Of a DNA stretch of 64,000 bases, positions 24,430-36,200 are shown in pieces (position 1 is the first letter of the stretch; each line of letters begins with the position of its first letter). Under the pieces are notes generated by a model, which was not told the DNA's origin, did no database searches, and worked only from the letters and a program-made list of their open reading frames with translations. The DNA lies in the NCBI GenBank assembly GCA_019054805.1, contig JAHQIY010000017.1, forward strand, positions 434,001 to 498,000. The letters run 5' to 3'. The stretch is from Brachionus manjavacas (Eukaryota; Rotifera; Eurotatoria; Ploima; Brachionidae). Position numbers and translations under genes: made by a program.

Positions 24430-25407
24430 ATTTTTTTTTTAAATAGCTAAAGTTAAATTCTACTAAATTTTCCATTATTTTTAGAATATCTTCATGATTT
24501 TTTTTCCTCATTAATTTTTTTTTTACATATTCTACACTCATAAGCTCTGTTTAATAAATATTATTCAAAGTATATACCATTTTGAGAATTAGGAAAAGAT
24601 AAAAATACAATTTTTTGCTTGACAATGGAAAAAAAATTAGAAATATCAATCAAGCAGAGACTAAATAAGTTCAAGTATAAATTTTAAAATAAAAAACTTC
24701 TATAAGATAAGGTTTAAAAAAGAAATTATAAATCTAGTAATAATAGAATTTTTTAAAGAAATTTTTAACCTTTTTTAAAGCTATTCACTGTTGGTGAACT
24801 AAAAGAGATGGAGGGTAGAATATAAATACCATTAATTTTCTCCTCTGTTTGAAGAATAAATTTTCAAGCATTAACAGCTGGATCATCATTTCTGCTTTCG
24901 ACAATTAATCTCTTTCTATTGTACCAATTGGCTTTGTTAAATCTACAGTAGATTTCCTAATATTGAACAAAATCACTTAGTTTATCTTTAAGTAGACAGT
25001 CACCAAGAGATCTTTTGATTTTCATAGGTTTGTTTTGTTGATATTGAATTTTAAATAAATTTATCTTCTAAAAAATTCTAAATATTTTTAATAATTATAA
25101 AAATAATATAAAAAAAGTAACTTACGACAAATTAAATGAAGCAATCATTAATAGGTAATGCCAAATGAAATAAATTTTTTCAAATAAAAGCTGGTTGTTA
25201 AATTTTAATGAATTCCATTGCGTTTTAAGATGTCAAAAAATTAAAATTTTTTTTGAATTTTCTAGTTAAGCTTTTAATCAAACATCTAAAAAATTTACGG
25301 AAAAAAATGCATCCAATAGATCTTAAATTTTGTTTCTCTCTATAATTTTATTTCAAGCCTAAAATTAAAAAAAGTAAAAATTATTTTTTAAACAAAAGTA
25401 TAAACAA
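24430..25407. other. Non-coding stretch, possible transposon debris
   Basis: Mostly AT-rich. The minus strand at about 24840-25030 has a less AT-rich, coding-like segment (FNKANWYNRKRLIVESRND) with stops, perhaps a transposon remnant, but the family was not recognised. Confidence 0.3.
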
Positions 25408-25427
25408 GTCTCTATGGCGCAATCGGC

Positions 25428-25464
<37 letters not shown>

Positions 25465-25481
25465 GAATCCACCTAGGGACG
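25408..25481 (+). tRNA. tRNA-Asn(GUU)
   Basis: Third identical plus-strand copy, about 1 kb after the previous one. Anticodon GUU and full cloverleaf potential; an oligo-T run follows. Confidence 0.95.
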
Positions 25482-25618
25482 ATTTTTTTCAAATCAAAAT
25501 AAAAAAATTACTATTTTTAATTTTATTGAAATTAAAAAAATTTTGTCACTTTTGGTAATAAAATTTTCTGCTACCACCTAAACAAAAATGAATGTCTATT
25601 AGCTAATAGATTTTGAAT

Positions 25619-26401
25619 TTATTCTTCATAATCATATTCTTGAACGGTCAAGTTGGATTTGTTGCTTGTGGTTGTTGTTGTTGTTGAAGAAGAAGCACTC
25701 GATTTCTTCGAGCTTTGGGATGATCTAGAAGAGGCAGCCTGTGAAGAACGAGCTGATGGAGCAGGTGATGGAGCAGCATTTTGCGATGGAGCTGGGGTGG
25801 CTCTGGCAGATTGGGCTTGCGATGGAGCTGGGGTAGCTCTGGCAGATTGAGCTTGTGATGGAGCTGGGGTGGCTCTTGGCTGTGAAGCTTGGGCAGATTG
25901 GCTAGTCAAAGCTTGTGATTGAGCTGCTTGGCTTTGAGCAACAGATTGGCTTTGAGCTGCGGTGACAGCAGATGCTTGCGATCTGGTCAATCTGGTCTGT
26001 GTCAAGTGGGGAGCAGTGCTTTGTGGCAGAGTCAATTTTGGTGAAGTCAAGTGAGTTGTGATGGCATGTGATCTTGATGGACGCTCATCGATTCTTTCAC
26101 AAATCAGAACCATTGGCTCGTAGCATCTTACTCGTTGTCTTTGTCTTCTTGGCACACGTCTCACTTCCACAGTTCGTACAACTTCTTCTCTTGGTATAAT
26201 TTCGTTCCATCGGACAATTTCCTCTCTGGGCACAATTTCGTTCCATCTTCTGATTGTTTCTTTTGGCACAATTTCCTCTACCGGTTGAACTTCTTGAACA
26301 GTCTTTTTAACTCTAATTCTGGCTGGCTCGCAGCAAACAACTGGCTCGCAGCACAAGACTTCTTCGCACTCCAAAGTAGTAGCTGATGATCGGTGGCTCA
26401 T
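25619..26401 (-). CDS. RWNEIVPREE-repeat protein, long form
   Basis: Single-exon minus-strand gene, 260 residues from ATG 26401 (MSHRSSATT). An in-frame ATG at 26440 is possible, but the TATA box at 26461-26466 puts the likely cap site near it, which favours 26401. Layout: a Cys-rich start with two CCEP motifs (residues 17-26), then a charged repeat region with IRRWNEIVPREE and VRWNEIIPREE (near residues 50-75) followed by VVRTVEVRRV, then a long Ser/Ala/Gln/Pro tail. The tail holds tandem RATPAPSQAQSA units, a Ser/Thr run and an acidic YDYEE end. The repeat recalls the V/P/E/R-rich repeats of alveolin- or articulin-like cytoskeletal proteins, but that is only a resemblance. Sister gene at 45148-45486. 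No known function. Confidence 0.85.
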   Translation of the reverse strand: MSHRSSATTLECEEVLCCEPVVCCEPARIRVKKTVQEVQPVEEIVPKETIRRWNEIVPREEIVRWNEIIPREEVVRTVEVRRVPRRQRQRVRCYEPMVLICERIDERPSRSHAITTHLTSPKLTLPQSTAPHLTQTRLTRSQASAVTAAQSQSVAQSQAAQSQALTSQSAQASQPRATPAPSQAQSARATPAPSQAQSARATPAPSQNAAPSPAPSARSSQAASSRSSQSSKKSSASSSTTTTTTSNKSNLTVQEYDYEE

Positions 26402-26460
26402 TTTGATGATTGTAATTTCCAAGTGTAGAAAATAATTCAAGTTGAAAAGCTTTTATGTGA

Positions 26461-26466
26461 TTTATA
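26461..26466 (-). promoter_or_regulatory. TATA box of the 25619-26401 gene
   Basis: TATAAA on the minus strand, 59 bp upstream of the chosen ATG, inside the less AT-rich context GTGGGTATAAATCAC, so it stands out from background. A cap site about 30 bp downstream would give a short 5' UTR. Confidence 0.5.
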
Positions 26467-27479
26467 CCCACGCAAAGAATATGCTTGACTAAATTTTTCG
26501 ATTCAATATTATTTTGTTTGAATCGATTCCTATCTTTTTACACAATTAAAATATTTTATCGAATAGATTGAATATTTGTTCCTTTCAATTTTGGATGAGT
26601 TTTTAGAAGCGAAAGCAGATTTGTAGCCCATCACCAAGCTAATTGAGAAATTTACGAGCAGGAATGTTAATGACACCCAAGCTATTTGTGAGATTTGTTC
26701 AATCAACAAGAAAAATTTGTTGCTAAAATTTGTTCAATTCTGAATTTGGATAAAGTTAAAAGCTCTGGAAATTTTTTGTTCAGGATTAAATTACGTCATG
26801 TGAGACAAACTTTTAGCTTGTAACGCCTGTCTAAATTTTGAATTAATTTTTTAAAATCATTTAAAGTAGACTTTTCATAACGACTAAACAGGTTATGACT
26901 ACGGTCGTATAAAATTTCATTTTTTTAAATTATTAAATATTAGACTACTCATTTTGTTTGGTTTTTGATGCTAATATTCATAAAACTGTAGTTTAGAGAC
27001 ATGATTAGACTACAGATATATCTTGTTATCAATACGAAATAGGATCAAACAGAAAAATAAAGAATAGAAGATTTTTGTTATTTTTAAATTTATTTTAAAT
27101 ATAAGAGTTTAATTAAATACTGAGCTTATTATTCACACACTCGGTCTGTTGGTACCAGCGGTTAAGCTAAAAGATTCTTTAAAATATAAAAAAGCGTGGT
27201 AAAAAGTGTGTAAAATAGTCGAATTCAGTGTTAAGTCAAAGAAGTTTAGTATTTGAGAAGGTTGGAAATGCAAAATTAAACACTGGAAGAAAAGAAAAAG
27301 CTTCTAGTTTTTCATTGTTTCAGTCCATTTTGTGTAGAAACGAAAAGAATGGTACATCACGAGATGTTTCAGTGTAATCACTAAATCAAAGCTTTTTCGA
27401 TTTAGATTTATAATTAAATTAAGAGAAAACTATTTTGAATGAACTTGACTGGATTGCATATTTAATGAAAAATTTTTTT
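26467..27479. other. Non-coding stretch
   Basis: No gene recognised. A short motif near 27196-27226 (GTGTGTAAAAT..TCGAATTCAGT) recurs in similar form at 43119-43144. Confidence 0.35.
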
Positions 27480-27590
27480 TTTTTTTTTTTTTTCACAGAA
27501 AGATAGCTACCATAGCGAAACTACATCTAGTCTCGCTCCACAGGTCTCCTGCTGTAGCTTATTATTATTATTCTTATTATTATTATTTTC
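27480..27590 (-). repeat. Retroelement tail fragment with (AAT)n
   Basis: Read on the minus strand: (AAT)n, then AGCTACAGCAGGAGACCTGT, then GGAGCGAGAC. A similar AGCTACAGCGGACTATATGT + GGAGC occurs on the plus strand at 31648. A long poly-T lies at 27475-27493. This looks like the 3' or 5' end of a repeated element. Confidence 0.45.
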
Positions 27591-30000
27591 AGTTAATTTT
27601 TTTCTCTTAAATTATTTTACAATTAAAAGAAATTAAAACTTTAACTTTGATCAATTACTTATTTAAAATTGATCTTTTAGACCTTTTAGACCCTCTTTTA
27701 ATTTTTATTTGTCTTAAAAAATATTTAAAATCAATTATTCTTTAATTTTTTGTCCTAACAAAGCATGTTTAAAATTCAAAATATAATAAAGTAATTGTTT
27801 ATTTTATGAATTATTTTTAAACTATTCAAAATGAAAAATTTGAACAGACTTTTAGAAGAAATAAAACTCTCAATAAAATCTCCAATTTCGAATTTCACTT
27901 TGCCAGTTTCTAGCCAGCTAGTCAATACATTGTAAAGTTTAAAATATTTCCGTAAAAGAGGTAAAATTGTGTTAATTTAAATTTAGTAACGTTTGGAAAA
28001 GGATTTTGAAATATTCAGGAAGATGATTTAAATTATGCATTTTCAAAAATCAAAAATCGAAAATTCAAGCTTTTGATTCTGTTTCTTTTAAGTTTTAATA
28101 AATTAGTAAAGCAAAGAAAATGCTTTACTTTTAAATGGGAGATTTGAGTAAAAAAAACTTAAAACCAAGAAAGATACTTATTTTGCAAGCAATTTTTAAA
28201 AATAAAAAAACTTTAAAAAATACTTTTGTATTTTATTTGATTTCTCTTATTCAAATTTTTATTTTTTTATTAGTTAGTTTTCAATGTCTATTTGGTATGA
28301 ATATTAACAATAAAATCTTGTTGTTTTTGTTTTGTCCAAGAAATTCGAATATATATAATTTTTTCAAATTAATTTATATCTCAATAAAATTTGACAAAAT
28401 AAATATTTTTCATAAATCTAATTTTACTTAAATTATTTTTCAAATAATGGCAAACCATTCTTTAAGGTTTCAATTTTCATAGCAAAAATAATTATATAAT
28501 CTTGTTTATTAATTTTTTTTAAATGGTTAAGATATTTCTGACAATATCTTTCTCTTTTTTCCTTTGGACTATTTTCTCCTAAAAAGAAATAAATTCACAA
28601 TTTACGCTTATTTAAAATTTTTTTATTCTTTCGATGAAATTTCCAACTGCATGGTTTGATGCACCAGCTAGGTTTAAGGAAGATCGTTTGATCATTAAAA
28701 TAAGATAAAACAAAATTTTGTTTGTTAAGATTTTTTTTAAGTTAACATGATTATAAAAATCATCAAGAATCAACCTTTTTTACATAACCATACAATTATT
28801 TAAATTTTAATTTCAAAATTTGTTTGATTACAATGTTTACATTATTCATTCATTTAAATAATGACGTCATTATCACTTGTTTAATCGATTTTAAATTTTG
28901 AGAATTCCCAACCAAAAATTCACAAAAGTAAACCACTCCTAAAAAAATTGATTCTAATTTAAATATAAAATAATTAAGTGAAAATTTTTACAAATTATAT
29001 TTAATGTTTCTAAGATTAGAAATATAGATTAGTAGAGAAAAAACAATGAACTTTTAGAAAATTAAGGTGCTTTTTAAATAAATTGCAAAATAAATTCTAG
29101 TAAATTAGTGGATTTTTGTTTGGATATTTTTGGCTAATTAAGCTTTCATACTAATATTTGGGAAATATTTCCATTAGTAATCTAATGTAGAAATCAGTCA
29201 GTATTTAAAATTTTTTTGAAATTTTCGGTCTCAAAAATTTCATTTGAAATAAATCGATTTGCTTTGAAATTTGTTATAAAAGACAATTTTTTTTGTGAAA
29301 CACTACTAATTACAATAGAATAATGAACTAATTATTTTTATTTTAGTTTTTTTGGATAATGGAAGAATATTTAAACAAATTTTTTTCCAACTTTCATTCA
29401 ACTAAATTTTTGAAAATAATATTGACAACAAATTTTAGATCCTACATACATATTAAGTCTAATTTAATAAAAATACATCCATTCTAATAAAAAAATATCT
29501 AACCTAATAAAATTAAGTTCTAAATAGAACAGAAAAATTTCTTCTTTTAGCTTTTGGCATGCTGCAAGTTGAGTCCAATTTATTTTCTACAATTTGATTT
29601 TGAGCATGTTTGCATTGGCAATTTCAGTTTTTTTTTCTAAACTAATTTATTTATTTTAAGCTTTAGAAATAAATTAAATAAAAATAATTAATTTCCAAAT
29701 ATACCAAATTTAAAATTTGAACAAATATGCAAACAATATCTCTTTAGAGCCTCTAGAAGCCACTGCTATCTCTAGCAAGAAAACTAGAGAAAACGGTAAA
29801 ATCCATTTGCCTTTTTATAGTTTCAGAACCCTAGTTTTAGCTAAAGAATACCTTCCCTGTCCTTTTGAGAATAACTCATGAACATGCAAGCATGCAATAG
29901 AGAATTTCACTTGGAATTTTATTTGGTATCAATTTGTAAGATGCGAAATTAGACTCAAAATAGTTCCAAATATTGAATCAAATAACTTGGTTATGATCTG
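27591..30000. other. Non-coding AT-rich stretch
   Basis: No gene recognised. A 98-codon frame at 28135-28431 is K/N/F/I-rich with one hydrophobic segment and no motif, and is not called. A 16-bp perfect palindrome with the CRE core TGACGTCA lies at 28858-28873. Confidence 0.4.
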
Positions 30001-30039
30001 AGATTCATGATCATTCAAGCTGGGAGGCACGTAATAAAT

Positions 30040-30690
30040 ATTACGCTATTAGAGAGACAACAGGAAATAAAAACATCAAATTGTGTAAAAAACACAAGAG
30101 ACCTCATTTAAATGCTAACCAAGTGAAGGCAGTCAGATAAAATATAGCAGGTATTAATTTATAATTGAAGATGAATCATATTTCACTCTTCTTATATATT
30201 ATTTCGATATCTCAATGATCTTTTATCCAAATACCGCCGAAATCAAAATGGTTCAAAATGTAATATGATGAATGAGCTATTTGAATTTTTAACTTCGAAA
30301 TTAGCCATGCAAAAAGACCTTGATGAAGCTTTCGATGCAGCTTATGAATATGGAGTACCGAGCATAGAAAATCGATGATTTAGATTGTTAATAACAACCA
30401 GAAGATTAATTAGTTTACCCACAAAAGCAAAGAATGCTCTGGCAGATGCGAGTTACTTCATAGTTGGTCTATGAAGGTTATCCATCATTAAAAATCGGTA
30501 CAACAGACAAAATCTAAAGCTTCAATCACAGCAGACGAGAAACAAGAGAATTATGCTTTTTTTTCAGACGCTAAAAAAACCGCTGAAGCAGTTGAATGTG
30601 TAGAATATGGGTCTGACACTTTAATTGCTGAGAATGCTCAAGAAATCACCAGTGGTTTAATAATATCAAAAAGGTAAATTTTTCATAATA
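30040..30690 (+). pseudogene. Unidentified broken coding-like segment
   Basis: Plus-strand readings such as MNELFEFLTSKLAMQKDLDE..YEYGVPSIENR (30271-30375) and DAKKTAEAVECVEYGSDTL (30570-30640) have balanced, coding-like composition but are interrupted by stops. The part at 30040-30170 (KLCKKHKRPHLNANQVKAVR) is weakly like the amino-terminal Cys-rich domain of MULE-associated proteins. The family is not established; transposon debris is the most likely origin. Confidence 0.3.
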
Positions 30691-31099
30691 TTACTCAATT
30701 ATTATAATTTTTATTTTATTTATAAAAATTCAGTAATGCTTATCAATGACTTAGATAAACAAACGATTGAAACTTTAGAATCGTCAAAACAGTGTTGTTG
30801 TTTTTTTTAAATGATTTTATTTAGTTGAATATCATGTTTTAATCATTTTGTTCAGTTTCTTGAGAAATTTTGGTTTATTTATTCTTTTTTATTTTATTTT
30901 TTTTTGTAAAAATCATCAAAAATTTAAAGAAAAAAATTATTAAAAACACATGAATTCGGAGTATTTTCATTATTTTATTTATTCTTTGTTAAATATTTAT
31001 AACAAAGAAAAATTGTAAATTAATAAAAAAAATTAAGAAATAATTATCTCTTATTGACATTTTTAAAAGATCAAATAAGCAAAATATACTAAAAGATCA

Positions 31100-31700
31100 A
31101 AATGAACAAAATGGACAAAGTAAAGCAGATTGAGGGCTTTGAACATTCCAAATCTGGTGGAAAGAAGAAAAAGAGGTGATCTAATTCAATTATACAAGTT
31201 CATGCATGGAATAGAATTGGTTGAAAAAAGCAACAATTTTAATGTCACCAAAATCCAAGGAAGAGGTCACTGCTTCAAATATCACAAAGAAATTTCGAGG
31301 CTCCAACATAGAGATAACTTTTTTTTCAACAGAACGACTAACATATGGAACTCACTGCCAAATCAATTAGTTGAAGCCCCCAATGTTAACAGATTTAAAG
31401 CAGGCATTGATTGCTGGATGAGCAGCAATCATATAATGAACGATTTATATGTTAGGGCTTTTTTAATAGATTTGGCAATTTGAATGTACTAAAGACAGTA
31501 CGTCGGATTAAAGGACCGTTGTCATTACCTCGACCCTGGCAGTTCGGAATGGATCTTAGTCCTTTCTTTCAGCTGCATGAAGAAAAAAACATGGCTTTTT
31601 TTTAAATAATAGTGAGTAGGGTAAGTAATAATGAAAAAAAAAAATTAGAGCTACAGCGGACTATATGTGGAGCAAATCTTTAAGTGACTTAATTGATCTT
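31100..31700 (+). mobile_element. LINE carboxy-terminal fragment and 3' UTR
   Basis: A 117-codon open frame (31130-31483) reads LNIPNLVERRKRGDLIQLYK..GRGHCFKYHKE..RDNFFFNRTTNIWNSLP..FKAGIDCW, the typical end of a CR1/jockey-like LINE ORF2 after the RT. The segment stays open but lacks the RT itself, so it is a 5'-truncated insertion. A 3' region with poly-A follows at about 31600-31646. Confidence 0.8.
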
Positions 31701-31934
31701 TCTATCTGGTATCGCAAACGCAAAATTTAATAGCTAAAGAAAATAAAATTTATGCAAATATAAAAAATTATTTTTGATTTAGATTTTGAGAATTTATAGA
31801 TGATCTTTTTTATTTTGAAAATTTTGTAAAGATTTCAAATAATGTTTGGAATCTACATGAATTATGGTCCGAGATGAATTGTTCCGATCTGAAAAGGTAA
31901 TCATTTATTTGCTCGTGTGCTGATCTTGAGGCAG

Positions 31935-31982
31935 CTGTTATAACCCAAATTTAATGTCATATTAAATTTGAGTTATAAACAG
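31935..31982. repeat. Hairpin with 17-bp arms
   Basis: TATAACCCAAATTTAAT and ATTAAATTTGAGTTATA are complementary at 16 of 17 positions around a 5-nt loop (GTCAT). Pairing can extend outward through CTG/CAG. No T-run follows on either strand. Confidence 0.6.
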
Positions 31983-32199
31983 TTACAATATTATTTTTAA
32001 CAGTTATTGTAGTTATTATTTTCTAGTCATAATTTTTCATATTTAAATGCTTGATTTTCACTTATTAGGGAGATTCCAATTTATTTCAAATAAAGATTTA
32101 TCCTTTAAAAGTTTCTTCTTTTATTGTTTGGTCTCTCAACAAAAGCATAGCGGGAGCTATTGAATTAATACTCGTCTATGTACAAAAAGATAATAAACA

Positions 32200-32690
32200 A
32201 AAACTACGTTTATTACACAGCATATTTATTTAGAAGGTTTGAGAATCGCGGGGCTAGCATTTCGATGTTCAAATCATGGTGTGTTGTCCGAGTTTTTAAT
32301 GGGTAAAATTTTATTATCTTTAGTATTCGATTTTGAATTTTTTGACATTTTTCTAGTATGGTCTAGCTTGATGTCGACATAGGAATAAATAGGTATCAAA
32401 ATGGGATCTGATTAAACTTTTGTAAACAGTAACTGCTAAGGAAGTTCGGTTTTTATAAATTTTTTATTTTTTTGATAATATCAGCTTTGCTTAAGATTTT
32501 TGTCGAGAGCTATTCAAAGTGACCAAGATAGCGTGGAAAAGGGTCAAGTGGGATTTCTTGATTGTCAGATCGTAAATCAAGTTTGTATTTGGTTAAAAAG
32601 TTACGTCTTTGTCCAGCTGAGGTGAAAACTGTACAGATTGTTTTTGAGCAGTTGATCTTTAAATCCCGTATAGCAATATCGCTCTTATCT
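32200..32690 (-). mobile_element. Decayed LINE fragment (post-RT region)
   Basis: Minus-strand readings with stops: INCSKTICTVFTSAGQRRNF, LDLRSDNQEIPLDPFPRYLG, then IPMSTSS and ILEKCQKIQN..THHDLNIEML. The layout (RYLG box, later KxQNR segment) is that of LINE ORF2 after the FADD motif. It is a third minus-strand copy, unrelated in frame to the plus-strand fragment just before it. Confidence 0.6.
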
Positions 32691-33233
32691 AATATTAATT
32701 ATCAATAAATTAAAATAACCCTAAATTCACTATTTTTATTACTTTATCTTAGAAATTTTGATTTTGTTAATTTTGTTGAGTTTGTTCAAATTGTTTGATT
32801 ATTTAAATTTTTTGAATAATTAAATTATTAATTTTTTTATTGAAATAATTTTTTTAATTATTTTAATGCTTGTTTGATTATCAAAAATTCCTAGAAACAA
32901 ACATCACAAAAAATTTCTAGATATTTTTTTAAAAATTATCAAAATCATTGAATTAACAATTTTTTTCCAAATAATTAGGCTATAATTTTGATCTTTGATA
33001 TTTGATACTGAAATGCCTCATATCCTAGATAAATTATGAAAAAAATCAGTATATTTTTAACCAAAAGTTGTGTTATCAGACAGCTTCATTCAAAAATCGA
33101 TCATTTTTTAAAGTTAAAAAAAGTGATATTTTTTATTTTTAAAAATTATTTTCTTCTAAGAAAATTTTATTTCGTTTTTTTTTTTTAGTTTTTTTTTAAT
33201 AAATTTTTAACAAAAAAAAATTTAAATGACCAT

Positions 33234-36200
33234 TTATTTTTTAAGTCTAGCTTTAAGACTCAAAATTGAACAAGCTAAAACTCTGAAGGCTAAAATGATG
33301 CATCCTAGTAAAATGAAATCCAAAAAGAAATTATCCTAAAATAAATATTAAAATTATATTCAATAAAAAAAATTAAATAATCACTTTATTCATTCCTAAA
33401 GCGTCAATTACATCGTCTCCAGTTCTAAAACACCTGGTTGAATTAGCAGGACAATTAATATCTTTGACACCATCCCACTGGTTTACTATTAAAATCTCGT
33501 TGGCATAATTCAACCAACTTAGGTACTTTATCCATATAAAATAACTAGGCACTGTTCTAAAATCAAATAAAAACTAAAATGATAGACTAAAAAATTGAAT
33601 TCGTTAATACTCATTGTTTAAAAAAAAGCCGGAAAAAATCATTAATGGGACCAGCAGTGGTGCCGATAGTGCCAAAGCAGCATTGACAGATGGAGCTGCA
33701 GCCGAAATAAAAGAACCAAATGATACAGCTGAATTGGCCACCAATATTATGGTCAAAATACAAAGAGCGAATTTTACTCCGTCATTGTTCAGTCCGGCCA
33801 TCCAATAAACTATTGAAACAAATATTGCCGGAAAAATTATGAATTTCGGAAGCTAAAGATATTTTTAATTGTATTTTATTATTAAAAATTTGGTCTGGTA
33901 TTTAATTCTGGTAATTTAGGACAGAAAAAGGCAAAACTAGAGAAAAAATATTGTATAACTTAATTAATTGTTGATTCTGTGACAGTGTTTTTTAAGTTAT
34001 TTGGAATATTGGTAGTCTAGCCTAAATGATGCCTAAATTTCGGTAAAATTACCAAAACTGACGTATAATTACGCTAGATTACGTAAAACGAAAAAAATAC
34101 TTTTTATCAAAGAAAAACAAATTCATTATAATTATTGAGTATTTTTGCCAAAATTTTAATATTAACAAAGTTAAATTAAATTCTTTTCCAAATACAATAT
34201 TGAAATTTTTCAAATTTAAATTTTTAAAAATAAATTAAAAATTAATCCTCAATGGATGTGATTTTTTGTCAAAATTTTAATTTTTTTTAAAATTACGATA
34301 TTCAAAATACTCAAATCATATGAACTGTTGCGTTCAAAGTCAGACACTCATTAGGTAAAAAAATTAAATGATAAAAATCTATAATTTTGGGTCTAAAAAT
34401 TAAAAAAAGCTAGGCAAAAAGTATTTTAACCATTTTTTTTTATTTGATTTCCTTTTGAAGACCATTTTAGAGGCATTATAAACATTAAACAAAATTTTAA
34501 ATAAAAAGCATTAATTTACTTTAAAAACTAATTAAGATAAAAGAAATCTAATTATATTTTCAGTTTCTTTGGGATTCATTTCATAATTTATATTCATTTT
34601 ATGGCGATTTAGTTTTGTTGAAAAAAAAAGGAAAATTGCAAAAAAATCAGGGTGACGCAGAGCTCTAAAAGTTTTTTGATTTTTAATAGCAAAATCAATT
34701 TATTTATTTAATTTTTTAAATTACATTATTGATAAAATATTTTTTGAGCCCTTTCCAAAAATATATCCGGTTTCTGGGTGTAATCTGTCTTTTAAAAATT
34801 ATGAAGATGTTTTTGAGAGTTTTAAGGTGATGATGCACCAAAAAATTTGAGCTTTTATAAAACTTTTGGTAATTTTCACAATCCTGATCTGTACATAACC
34901 TTTATTTGCAGGAAGTACACATAAAAAATTATTTAGATTTCTTTAAAATAATGGATATAAAGTTGAGTAAGAAGAAAAAAGTAGGAACTTATTTTCATAT
35001 TCACCATTTATCAAAAAATATAATTTTACATCTTATCTACCCAGCTCTGTTAAAATAATAATAATATTAATAATAAAAATAATAATTAGCTACTGCAAGA
35101 AAGTTAAGGATAACTCTTAATACAAAAAATTTTTAATTTAATTTTCCAGTTTATAGAAAAATTTTTAAGAAATATTTGCCTATAAATTGATTATTTTAAT
35201 CAAATTTTATGTAAATTTAAAATTGAAAAATGTAATTTTTCCAATTTTAACCACCTTCAAAATTAATTAAGTAGCGATGACACAATTTTAAAATTCAAAT
35301 AAAATAAATTTACAAATTGATATAAAAATTCTAACTAGAATAGGTCATAGAGACAAAAAATAAATAAATCTCAAAATTTTTATATTTTATTTATATTGAG
35401 ATTAATTTTTATTTGTTGAATTTTGTGAAACATATTCTGTTTCATGATGTTTCATCATCAAAGTTTAAAAAGCTCAATTTTTTCAATTCAAATTAGTGAA
35501 AAAATAATTTTATTTTAGAAAGTTTGTATGAAAATTCACAATACCCCCAAATATCAATTTTTTCATAGGGGATAAACTGTAGAAATTTTAGCCTCATTCC
35601 ATCGCCTCTTCTATTGATAAGGTGCTTAGTCTAAATATTTAACCCATGATATAAAAAATTATATTTTTGATCTGTATCACCTCAAAGCTCAAGAACTTTC
35701 ATTTATGTTCAAAAAAATTTTTCTGGATAGCGACCCTCAGATGAACACTCCCATGAAAAAATTTCAAAAATGACAAATCATGATAATACTTAAGTTTTGC
35801 TTAAGAATTTTACAGTGGTGATATATACAAGTTTTTAAGTTATTATGTAAAATTATTAACTTTAATGAATTTTTATTCAGAAAAAGTAGCGATTTTTCTC
35901 AAAATTAAATTTTTTAATTAAAATTGCTATTTTTAACTCTAAAATATTTAAATGGTAAAATCCCAAAATAAAGAAATTAATTTATATGATGATGTTTTTT
36001 TTTTTTTTTTTGTATTTTATTTTACTTTTATGCTTTTTTGCATCAATAAAACAAAAAAATAAAAAAAAGTTATAATATAGAAAAGTCAGATTTCGTAATT
36101 TTATGTTAAATTACACAAAAATCTTAGATCATCACTCATTACTAAGTTTGGCGTCAATAAGTTTTCAGGTTTTTAAATTAATCTGAGCCAAAAATAAAAA

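Noticed and set aside
24350..24541. 63-codon minus-strand frame over a tRNA-Asn gene
   Set aside because: Its carboxy-terminal part is the antisense of the tRNA; the rest is lysine-rich chance sequence.
25653..25850. Plus-strand frames over the RWNEIVPREE gene (also 26135-26386)
   Set aside because: Shadows of the repetitive minus-strand coding sequence, which has the TATA box, the paralogue and the repeat pattern.
28135..28431. 98-codon plus-strand frame
   Set aside because: Same reason: low-complexity composition, no motif, no splice partners.
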